From contig JACRFB010000039.1 in the NCBI GenBank assembly GCA_016218045.1, positions 1 through 64,000 of the forward strand: a stretch of 64,000 nt of DNA, in the 5' to 3' direction. The notes under the pieces are model-generated. The model did not search any database and was not told the origin of the DNA. It saw only the letters and a list, made by a program, of their open reading frames with translations. Origin of the DNA: Ignavibacteriota bacterium (GTDB lineage Bacteria > Bacteroidota > Ignavibacteria > SZUA-365). Below are positions 43,363 to 50,898 of this stretch, piece after piece. Position numbers and translations under genes: made by a program. Positions within the stretch are counted from its first letter, which is position 1; each line of letters opens with the position of its first letter.

Positions 43363-44532
43363 ATGGAACGAAAAGGCATAGTGTTGTTTGACGCGGCCAA
43401 TCACGGCAAGAGTCTCGCCGAGGCGCTGAAACGCACGCGGCAGGACATCATCATGGAAGTGCGCGAGTCGGGCCTCAAGGGCCGCGGCGGCGCAGGCTTC
43501 CCGACGGGCACCAAGTGGATGATCGCGGCAGCGGCGCAGGCAGACCAGAAGTACGTGGTCTGCAACGCCGACGAAGGCGAGCCCGGAACCTTCAAGGACC
43601 GCGTCCTCCTCGACGAATATGCGGAACTCGTGTTCGAGGGCATGGCGATCGCCGGCTACACGATCGGCGCGAGCAAGGGTTTCCTGTATCTGCGCGGCGA
43701 GTACCGCTATCTGCTTCCGAAACTCGAAGGTGTGCTCGCGGCGATGCGCGCCGACGGCCGCCTCGGCGAGAAGATTCTCGGCAGCGAGCTGAACTTCGAC
43801 ATTCAGATCCGTCTCGGATCGGGCGCGTACGTGTGCGGTGAAGAGACCGCGCTCATCGAATCGCTCGAGGGACATCGCGGCGAGGCGCGCAACCGTCCGC
43901 CGTTCCCGGTCAACACCGGTTATCTCGGCAAACCGACAACGGTAAACAACGTCGAGACCTTCGCGAGTGTCGCGGTGATCCTGTCGAAGGGCGCCGAATG
44001 GTACAAGGGCATCGGGACCGACAAGTCCACCGGCTCGAAACTCGTGTCGGTATCGGGCGATTGTGACAAGCCAGGCGTGTACGAGATTCCGTTCGGCATG
44101 ACCATCGCGGAGCTTCTCGCGCTCGTCGAGGCACGCGACACCAAGGCGGTGCAGGTGGGCGGCGCGTCCGGCATGTGCATCCCGAAACACGAGTTCCACC
44201 GCACGGTCGCGTACGAGGACGTTGCGACGGGCGGATCGGTGATCGTGTTCAACGAGAGCCGCGACATGCTGCATGTGCTCAAGAACTTCATGGAATTCTT
44301 CACCGAGGAATCTTGCGGTCAGTGCACGCCGTGCCGCATCGGCAACGCGAAGCTGCTGGAAGGTGTGGAGAAAATCGAGAAGGGAACCTGCTCGATCAGC
44401 TACCTCAACGAGCTGGTCGAACTCGGCAAGTCGATGCAGATCGCATCGAAGTGCGGTCTCGGACAGTCGAGTCCGAATCCCTTCATCTCGATCATGACCC
44501 ATTTCCAGCACGAAATTTTCTCGCACCGCTAA
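43363..44532 (+). CDS. hydB: Short NuoF-like flavoprotein hydrogenase subunit
   Basis: 389 residues. FMN/NADH-binding region with GRGGAGFPTG (40-49), CNADEGEPGTFKDR and GAYVCGEETALIESLEG, then an SLBB region and the 4Fe-4S motif ESCGQCTPC (Cys318, 321, 324) with Cys364. It oxidises or reduces NAD(P) for the hydrogenase. It is much shorter than typical HydB/HndC proteins: there is no N-terminal [2Fe-2S] domain and no C-terminal double [4Fe-4S] ferredoxin domain. This leaves open whether it can bifurcate electrons with ferredoxin. Confidence 0.9.
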   Translation: MERKGIVLFDAANHGKSLAEALKRTRQDIIMEVRESGLKGRGGAGFPTGTKWMIAAAAQADQKYVVCNADEGEPGTFKDRVLLDEYAELVFEGMAIAGYTIGASKGFLYLRGEYRYLLPKLEGVLAAMRADGRLGEKILGSELNFDIQIRLGSGAYVCGEETALIESLEGHRGEARNRPPFPVNTGYLGKPTTVNNVETFASVAVILSKGAEWYKGIGTDKSTGSKLVSVSGDCDKPGVYEIPFGMTIAELLALVEARDTKAVQVGGASGMCIPKHEFHRTVAYEDVATGGSVIVFNESRDMLHVLKNFMEFFTEESCGQCTPCRIGNAKLLEGVEKIEKGTCSISYLNELVELGKSMQIASKCGLGQSSPNPFISIMTHFQHEIFSHR

Positions 44533-44544
44533 TCGGACACAGCC

Positions 44545-46419
44545 ATGAATACAACTGAATCAAACCGCGCTCCCGTCAGCCATCAGCCGCATGTCGTCAA
44601 ACCGGTCGCGGCCGGCGATATCGGTTCCGAGGTGCATGTCGAGATCAACGGCACGCCGTTTCACGTGCCGCTCGGCATGACGATCCTCGACGCGTGCAAG
44701 AGCAAGGGCATACACATCCCGACCCTCTGTTACCATTCCGACCTGTGCCTCGCGGGCGTGTGCCGCATCTGCGTCGTCGAGGTCGAGGGCATGCGCACGC
44801 TTCAGGCCGCCTGCACCTATCCCATCACCAATCCCGTGAAAATCGTGACCTCGTCGGAGAAGGTCCGCAAGTCGCGCCGGCACATCCTCGACCTGCTCCT
44901 CAGCGAGCACTACGGCGAGTGTTACTCGTGCCACCGCAACGGCAACTGCGAACTCCAGACCCTGTCGAAGGAATACGGCGTCGACGAATACCGTTTCGGG
45001 CACGTGACCGAACGCAAGCACGAGATCGACAAGTCGTCGTACTCCGTCGTGCGCGACATGGACAAGTGCGTGCTGTGCCGCCGCTGCGTCCGCACCTGCA
45101 TCGACCTGCAGGAAGTGGGTGTGCTCGAGGCGACGGGCCGCGGCGACCAGACGTCGATCTCGACGTTTATGGACAAGCCGCTGCTCGACGTCGTCTGCAT
45201 CAACTGCGGCCAGTGCATCAACCGCTGCCCGACCGCGGCGCTCAAGGCCAACGATCCGTCCGACGAGATCTGGGCCGCCATCGACGATCCGAAAAAACAC
45301 GTCGTGATCCAAACCGCCCCGTCGCCGCGCGCCGCGATCGGCGAGGAATTCGGCCTGCCCGCCGGACGTTCGCTCACGCGCGAACTCAACACCGCGCTGC
45401 GCATGATGGGCTACGACAAGGTGTTCGACACCAACTTCACCGCCGATCTCACGATCATGGAGGAAGGCACCGAACTGCTGCTGCGTCTCAAGGCGGCGCT
45501 GGTCGACAAGGATCCGAAGGTGAAGCTGCCGCAGTTCACCTCCTGCTCCCCCGGTTGGGTGAAATACATCGAACATTTCTATCCCGAGTACCTCGACCAT
45601 CTGTCGTCGGCGAAATCGCCGCAGCAGATGTTCGGCGCGGTGATCAAGACCTTCTACGCGCAGGAAGCGGGCGTGGATCCGGCCGACATCGTGACCGTGG
45701 CCGTCATGCCGTGTTCGGCGAAGAAGTTCGAGTGCAACCGTCCCGAGATGGCCGACTCCGGCTTCAAGGACGTGGACTACGGCCTGACGACGCGCGAACT
45801 TGCGCAGATGATCAAGGAAGCCGGTCTGAAGCTCCCCGAACTGCCGCCGTCGGACTTCGACGATCCGTTCGGTGAAGCATCGGGCGCGGGCCTCATTTTC
45901 GGCGCCACGGGCGGCGTGATGGAAGCGGCCCTGCGCACGGCGTACGAGCTGGTCACCGGTCGCGAGGTGCCCTTCAAGAATCTCGACATCATGCCGTGCC
46001 GCGGTTTCGAAGGCGTGCGCCAGGCGTCGGTGAAACTCGAGAACGTGAAGCCCGAATGGAGCTTCCTCGAGGGTGTGGAACTCAAGTTCATGATCGCGCA
46101 CGGCACCGCCAATGCGAAGCAGGTGATGGACGCCATGAAGCGCGGCGAACTCACCGACGTGCATTTCATCGAGGTGATGGGCTGCCCCGGCGGCTGTATC
46201 GGCGGCGGCGGTCAGCCGATCCCGACCTCGCTCGAGATCCGCAAGAAACGCGCCGAGGCGATTTACGCCGAGGACGCGGCGCTCCCGTTGCGCAAGTCGC
46301 ACGAGAACACCCACGTGAAATATCTGTACGAGAAGTTCCTGACCGACGGTCCCTGCGGTCATCTCTCGCACAAACTGCTGCATACGCATTATACGGAGCG
46401 GGGCAAGTATATTGCCTGA
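44545..46419 (+). CDS. hydA: Catalytic [FeFe]-hydrogenase subunit, NAD(P)-linked type
   Basis: 624 residues. An N-terminal [2Fe-2S] domain (Cys62, 73, 76, 90), a His/Cys [4Fe-4S] motif (YSCHRNGNC), two 4Fe-4S motifs (CVLCRRC, CINCGQC) and the H-cluster domain: P1 TSCSPGW (Cys334, Ser335), P2 MPCSAKKFE (Cys390), P3 EVMGCPGGCIGGGGQP (Cys547, Cys551). A small-subunit-like tail (RKSHENTHVKYLYEKFL) completes it. It evolves or oxidises H2, with electrons from the two upstream subunits. P1 has Ser where the textbook motif is TSCCPGW; I recall this variant from other trimeric enzymes but cannot check. A strong terminator follows. Confidence 0.94.
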   Translation: MNTTESNRAPVSHQPHVVKPVAAGDIGSEVHVEINGTPFHVPLGMTILDACKSKGIHIPTLCYHSDLCLAGVCRICVVEVEGMRTLQAACTYPITNPVKIVTSSEKVRKSRRHILDLLLSEHYGECYSCHRNGNCELQTLSKEYGVDEYRFGHVTERKHEIDKSSYSVVRDMDKCVLCRRCVRTCIDLQEVGVLEATGRGDQTSISTFMDKPLLDVVCINCGQCINRCPTAALKANDPSDEIWAAIDDPKKHVVIQTAPSPRAAIGEEFGLPAGRSLTRELNTALRMMGYDKVFDTNFTADLTIMEEGTELLLRLKAALVDKDPKVKLPQFTSCSPGWVKYIEHFYPEYLDHLSSAKSPQQMFGAVIKTFYAQEAGVDPADIVTVAVMPCSAKKFECNRPEMADSGFKDVDYGLTTRELAQMIKEAGLKLPELPPSDFDDPFGEASGAGLIFGATGGVMEAALRTAYELVTGREVPFKNLDIMPCRGFEGVRQASVKLENVKPEWSFLEGVELKFMIAHGTANAKQVMDAMKRGELTDVHFIEVMGCPGGCIGGGGQPIPTSLEIRKKRAEAIYAEDAALPLRKSHENTHVKYLYEKFLTDGPCGHLSHKLLHTHYTERGKYIA

Positions 46420-46432
46420 TCCGCGCCGCATC

Positions 46433-46470
46433 GGGCACATGCCGCCGCGCGCGGCATGTGCCCTTTTTTT
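46433..46470 (+). terminator. Strong terminator of the hydrogenase operon
   Basis: A perfect 13-bp stem (46433-46445 with 46451-46463, GGGCACATGCCGC / GCGGCATGTGCCC), 5-base loop and seven T. It closes the response regulator-hydCBA unit, so the kinase and hydG genes behind it need their own promoter or read-through. Confidence 0.92.
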
Positions 46471-46530
46471 ATACGGCTTGCGGGTAAAACTCCACCGTAA
46501 TGTCCTGAATACACCTCACGGATCTCAGAC

Positions 46531-47934
46531 ATGAACGCCAGGACCTTCGCGCTCACCCCCCGCTGGATCATGTTCGACCAGTTCTGGATCGCGCTCAAGA
46601 GCCGGAACCGCCGCCTCATCATTCTGCGCTACGGCGCCATCATCATGCTGGCCCTGTTTCTGGCGGGCGCCGTGCTGCTGCCGGAACTCGGCATCCCCGT
46701 GATCCCGGTGGCGCTTGTCACTCTCGCGATCCTTCTCTACAACGTGCTCCTGCATCAGGCGCTGAAAACACTGCCCGCGGAGTTCGCGCCCTTCCACGGC
46801 CTGCACTTCGCCCTGATACAGATCAGCGCCGACCTTGTGGCTCTGCTCGTGCTCACATACTACACGGGCGGAGTCGAATCACCGTTCCTGCTGTTCTATC
46901 TTTTTCACATCATCATCGCGAGTCTCATCCTGCCGTCGGCCATCGTGGCGCTGATCATCGCCGCGGTGCTGGGCATGATGTTCGGCGGCGCCCTGCTTGA
47001 ACTCAGCGGCGTGATTGCGCATCATCCGATACACGGGCTGTTCCCCGCGGCGCAATACACCAACGGCACATACATTGCGGTGCAGTTCGCCGCCTTCGCC
47101 TTCACGTTTTTTGTTATCAACTATCTCGCGAACTCGATCTCGAAGGAACTGTATCTGCGTGAACGCTCGCTCACGCGCGCCTACAAACAGCTCGAGGAGG
47201 CCGAGAAGACCAAGTCGCGGTACGTGATGTCGGTGGTGCACGATCTCAAGACGCCCATCGCGGCGGCGATCACCTACCTCAACATGCTGCTCGACAAATC
47301 CTTCGGCGAACTGTCCGACGAAATGGAGCGGCCCATCGAACGATCACGCGTACGCCTGCAGGGGGCCATCACGCTGATCAACGACATCCTGCAGTTGTCG
47401 CAGGTGAAACTCGCCTCGGATGTCGAGGTGCAGGATGTGAATCTGTCGGCCCTCATCTCCGAGATATACGAGGAGATGCGCATCCTGTTCATGGCAAAAA
47501 AGATCCGTTTCTCGACCTGGACCAACGCCGAGAACGACGTGCATGTCGAGGCCGAACCGAAACTGCTCAAACTTGCCATCGCAAATATCATCTCGAACGC
47601 GCACAAGTACAGCGAGAACGACAGCACGGTGGAGGTACACCTGAAGGAAATCGACGGCCTGGCGAGCATCGAGGTCGCCGACAGCGGCATCGGCATCCCC
47701 GAGGGTGAGATCGATAAAATATTCCAGGACTTCTACCGCACCGGCATCTCGAAGAAAAAATCCGAGGGCACAGGCCTCGGACTTTCCATCGTGAAACAGA
47801 TCATTCATCAATTCAACGGCACGGTGCACGTCGAGTCGCCCTCGCGGCTGCAGACGCCCGACCGGCCCGGCACGGCGTTTTTTATCATGATGCCGCGCAC
47901 CTTCAAAAAGGCGGATGTCGAGGACGAGGAATAA
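46531..47934 (+). CDS. Membrane sensor histidine kinase
   Basis: 467 residues. About six hydrophobic helices in residues 28-200 with little periplasmic loop, then HisKA with His237 (SVVHDLKTPIAA) and HATPase (ISNAHKYSEND, DSGIGIP, GTGLGLSIV). Such membrane-embedded sensors often detect a membrane or redox signal. It has no partner regulator next to it other than the lone receiver at 42495, so a phosphorelay to that protein is possible. No good ribosome-binding site is seen before 46531. Confidence 0.85.
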   Translation: MNARTFALTPRWIMFDQFWIALKSRNRRLIILRYGAIIMLALFLAGAVLLPELGIPVIPVALVTLAILLYNVLLHQALKTLPAEFAPFHGLHFALIQISADLVALLVLTYYTGGVESPFLLFYLFHIIIASLILPSAIVALIIAAVLGMMFGGALLELSGVIAHHPIHGLFPAAQYTNGTYIAVQFAAFAFTFFVINYLANSISKELYLRERSLTRAYKQLEEAEKTKSRYVMSVVHDLKTPIAAAITYLNMLLDKSFGELSDEMERPIERSRVRLQGAITLINDILQLSQVKLASDVEVQDVNLSALISEIYEEMRILFMAKKIRFSTWTNAENDVHVEAEPKLLKLAIANIISNAHKYSENDSTVEVHLKEIDGLASIEVADSGIGIPEGEIDKIFQDFYRTGISKKKSEGTGLGLSIVKQIIHQFNGTVHVESPSRLQTPDRPGTAFFIMMPRTFKKADVEDEE

Positions 47935-48033
47935 TCCCGCCCGGCTCCGCCCTCCCGTCCCCGCATGGAACAAACCTCGCGGCTCCTTCGTTGTGGAGAG
48001 TGACGGTCTTCCCACAGTACCTTTCGGATAATC

Positions 48034-49419
48034 ATGACCTTTATTGACGAAACAACCATAGCCGCGCTGATCGACAGCCCCGCGGTGCACGATGAACGGC
48101 GTCAGCGCGAGGCGGTGGACGCGGCCCTGGCGGGCGCGCGGCTCAGCATGGAAGACGCCGCGGCGCTGCTGCACACAAATACTCCCGAACTGCGCGACGC
48201 GACGCATCTCGCGGCACGCACCATCAAGCAGCGCATCTACGGCAACCGGCTCGTGTTTTTTGCGCCGCTGTACCTGACCAACCGCTGCGTCAACAACTGT
48301 CTGTACTGTTCCTTCCGCCGCGAGAACGACGAACTCGTGCGCGCCACGCTGACGCAGGACGAGATACGGCGCGAGGTCGACTTCCTTCTGCGCCAGGGTC
48401 ACAAACGTCTGTTGCTCGTCGCGGGCGAACATCCGAAGGAGGCCCCGCTCTCGTATGTGGGCGAGGCGATCGCCACCGTGTACGACGGCGAATGGAACGG
48501 CAACCGGATACGGCGCGTGAACATCAATGCCGCGCCCATGAGTGTCGAAGATTTCCGCACGTTGAAGTCCTTCGGCATCGGCACGTACCAGTGTTTTCAG
48601 GAGACCTACCACCACGAGACCTACGCGCACGTGCATCCCTCGGGGATGAAACGCGACTACGACTGGCGTGTGACCGCGATGGATCGCGCGATGGAAGCGG
48701 GTATCGACGACGTGGGCATCGGCGTGTTGTTCGGTCTGTACGATTTCCGCTTCGAAGTGCTCGCGATGCTGCAGCACATACAGCATCTCGAGCAGAACTT
48801 CGAGGGTGTCGGACCGCACACCATCTCGATTCCGCGCCTCGAACCCGCGCTGCACGCGCCGCTCGACAGCACCAATTCCCCGCACACCGTCAGCGACGAC
48901 GACTTTAAACACGTGGTCGCCGTGCTGCGGCTCATGGTGCCCTACACGGGCATGATCCTCTCCACGCGCGAGAGCGCCGACATGCGCCGCGAGTTGTTCG
49001 ACTTCGGCATCTCGCAGATCTCGGCGGGATCGCGCACCGATCCGGGCGGCTACCTGCACGACGCCGACGCCCACGCCGAACAGTTCCAGCTCGGCGATCA
49101 TCGCACGATGGACGAGGTTGTGCGCGACGTGGTATCACTCGGCTACATGCCCAGCTTCTGCACCGCCTGTTATCGCAGCGGACGCACGGGCGACCGCTTC
49201 ATGGATCTGGCGAAGTCCGGCAACATCGGCAAGATTTGCACGCCCAACGCGCTCACGACTTTCGAGGAGTATGCCAATCAGTTCGCCGACGACGAGACCC
49301 GCACGCTGGCCCGCCGGATGATCGAGGAGGAACTCGCGCAGATGCCGGAGAAGCTCCGCGAAAAAACCCGCGACATGATCGATAGGACGGATAAGGGCGA
49401 AAAAGATCTGTATCTTTGA
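48034..49419 (+). CDS. hydG: [FeFe]-hydrogenase H-cluster maturase HydG
   Basis: 461 residues. A radical SAM enzyme that cleaves tyrosine to make CO and cyanide for the H-cluster. The SAM cluster motif CVNNCLYC gives Cys85, Cys89 and Cys92. The C-terminal second-cluster motif, C-x2-C-x22-C (Cys376, Cys379, Cys402), separates HydG from the thiamine enzyme ThiH, which lacks it. Length fits. HydE and HydF are not in this window, so they must lie elsewhere. The stop codon is the first base-pair neighbour of a heptanucleotide array. Confidence 0.95.
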   Translation: MTFIDETTIAALIDSPAVHDERRQREAVDAALAGARLSMEDAAALLHTNTPELRDATHLAARTIKQRIYGNRLVFFAPLYLTNRCVNNCLYCSFRRENDELVRATLTQDEIRREVDFLLRQGHKRLLLVAGEHPKEAPLSYVGEAIATVYDGEWNGNRIRRVNINAAPMSVEDFRTLKSFGIGTYQCFQETYHHETYAHVHPSGMKRDYDWRVTAMDRAMEAGIDDVGIGVLFGLYDFRFEVLAMLQHIQHLEQNFEGVGPHTISIPRLEPALHAPLDSTNSPHTVSDDDFKHVVAVLRLMVPYTGMILSTRESADMRRELFDFGISQISAGSRTDPGGYLHDADAHAEQFQLGDHRTMDEVVRDVVSLGYMPSFCTACYRSGRTGDRFMDLAKSGNIGKICTPNALTTFEEYANQFADDETRTLARRMIEEELAQMPEKLREKTRDMIDRTDKGEKDLYL

Positions 49420-49467
49420 GAATCCAGAATCCAGAATTCAGAATCCAGAATTTAGGATTCAGAATTT
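49419..49467. repeat. AGAATCC heptanucleotide array, 7 units, at the hydG stop
   Basis: Seven 7-base units (AGAATCC x2, AGAATTC, AGAATCC, AGAATTT, AGGATTC, AGAATTT). The first base is the last base of the hydG TGA. It matches the 22068-22116 array in unit, unit number and placement. Confidence 0.9.
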
Positions 49468-49471
49468 GGTA

Positions 49472-49486
49472 GTTCGAATATCGAAC
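49472..49486. promoter_or_regulatory. Perfect short palindrome upstream of the propeller gene
   Basis: GTTCGAATATCGAAC: 6-bp arms with an ATA centre, 27 bp before the start codon of the next gene. Possible operator. Confidence 0.35.
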
Positions 49487-49512
49487 TGATTTCTCGTACG
49501 GAGGTGATCATG

Positions 49513-50769
49513 ATGCGTGCGTGGATGGCCCTGCTGCTGTTCGCCGTGTTGTGTGCGGGAAATTCCCTGTCGCAGCCAACGACGCTTCAGGCATTGGATG
49601 CCGGATGCAGAAATCGGGAACCACTGACTCCGTGGGACTCGCTCGTCGGGCCGTACCCCGAGATTGGTATCGCCGCGCGAAGCGCCTTCTTATCACCGGA
49701 TGATTCAAAAATCGCATTTTTCTATGAGCGAAGCCGGGTGCCTTTTTTTCAAGGGGTGGTGGTGTACGATCTTGTGCGGAAGACTACACTGGCCATGATA
49801 CCCGAAGGCGAATGGCTTCGTTGGTCGCCGGATGGCCGGAAGCTCCTGACCAGTTACCATCTCTATGATGCGGAGTCCAACAGCACCTCGCCTCTGCCCG
49901 TGCAGATCACGTACCAGCGTCCATATTGGTCCTTTGATGGGAAGCATATTTACTATCAAACTCCCGGCGAATGGTACCGGGGCAACAGTGATGGGGCGGA
50001 CACCGTGGCGTTCGGCCGCTTCATTGGTGATGACGGGCAGGTCGATGCGAAGACGTTTGTGACGTTTTATATCGGGGGTATCCATATCCCTCCAGGCACA
50101 TATCTCCGACACGATGTTCAAAGTGGAAAGGATTCACTCGTTTCCGTACCGGAATTCCTTGGCCTCGATGAAATAATGTATCCCACGATCTCGCCTGATG
50201 GCAGATTCATGGCGGCAGATTTCTACGAGCGCGGTCGCAACCTGCTCAATGGGAAACAGTTCCTCGGCGTGTTCGACATGCTGACAAACCGCCTGCATCG
50301 CATCCTCCCTTCACAGGCCCTCGGGAATCTCTATTACCCTTCCGTCACGAATCGGGGCACTCTGGTGGTGTCATTCGTCTGCCGTGCAGACTCGACATAC
50401 ACCGTCTGGGAGATCGATACGAATGGTCTCTTCCTGCGCCGGTTGATTGGAGGCAGGGAATTGGAAGATGCTGTGACCTCCGTCGCAGGGCCACCGCTCA
50501 CGCTTGAGCACGGAATCATCGCGCTCTTTCCCTCGCCTGGGCGTGGCTCCTTAAACGTGACAGTCCTTCCGGTGGTACAGGACGATATCAGGATCGACGT
50601 ACTCGATCTTTCCGGGGCGATCGTGCAGAGTATCCACGCCGGACCGGTGGAAGCCAACATCCCACGTTCGCTTGTACTACCCATCTGGGATCTGCCGACC
50701 GGTTCCTATTTGATGACGGTGTATGGACGACGGACGAGACCAGCGTATAGGTCATTTTTGGTTGAGTGA
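49513..50769 (+). CDS. PD40 propeller protein with Por-type sorting domain
   Basis: 418 residues. Signal peptide (1-22), PD40/TolB-like repeats (LSPDDSKIAFFYE, WSPDGRKLLTSYH, ISPDGRFMAADFY), then a Por-type CTD starting FPSPGRGSLNVTV (about residue 335 to the end). Probably a surface-attached binding protein. The start is fixed by an ideal Shine-Dalgarno, GGAGGTGATC at 49500-49509, which favours the ATG at 49513 over 49510. Base composition looks less GC-rich than its neighbours, hinting at recent transfer or weaker selection. Confidence 0.75.
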   Translation: MRAWMALLLFAVLCAGNSLSQPTTLQALDAGCRNREPLTPWDSLVGPYPEIGIAARSAFLSPDDSKIAFFYERSRVPFFQGVVVYDLVRKTTLAMIPEGEWLRWSPDGRKLLTSYHLYDAESNSTSPLPVQITYQRPYWSFDGKHIYYQTPGEWYRGNSDGADTVAFGRFIGDDGQVDAKTFVTFYIGGIHIPPGTYLRHDVQSGKDSLVSVPEFLGLDEIMYPTISPDGRFMAADFYERGRNLLNGKQFLGVFDMLTNRLHRILPSQALGNLYYPSVTNRGTLVVSFVCRADSTYTVWEIDTNGLFLRRLIGGRELEDAVTSVAGPPLTLEHGIIALFPSPGRGSLNVTVLPVVQDDIRIDVLDLSGAIVQSIHAGPVEANIPRSLVLPIWDLPTGSYLMTVYGRRTRPAYRSFLVE

Positions 50770-50831
50770 CCGTACTTGTAGTCGCCCAGGCGAACAGCAG
50801 TATTCCACTCCGCCAATCCTATACTTTCGTT

Positions 50832-50894
50832 CCCAGCTCCTAGCTCCTAATTCCTACATCCTAGCTCCTAATTCCTACCTCCTAGCTCCTACTT
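50832..50894. repeat. CCTAGCT heptanucleotide array, 9 units
   Basis: Nine 7-base units (CCCAGCT, CCTAGCT, CCTAATT, CCTACAT, CCTAGCT, CCTAATT, CCTACCT, CCTAGCT, CCTACTT). It starts within 5 bases of the stop of the leftward gene at 50899. Same unit family as 28461-28504. Confidence 0.9.
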
Positions 50895-50898
50895 CCTG

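Noticed and set aside
47990-48033. A TTG-N20-TAnnTT promoter for hydG
   Set aside because: TACCTTTC is present but the nearest TTG is 24 bases away, outside the pattern used elsewhere.
48034-49419. ThiH (thiamine thiazole synthesis) instead of HydG
   Set aside because: The C-terminal C-x2-C-x22-C cluster motif and the hydrogenase context fit HydG.
38586-49419. HydE and HydF maturases in the hydrogenase locus
   Set aside because: Every gene in the region was accounted for; no second radical SAM or GTPase maturase is present.
22068-50894. Possible CRISPR arrays from the short tandem repeats
   Set aside because: Units are adjoining 7-8-base words without unique spacers, and no cas gene is present.
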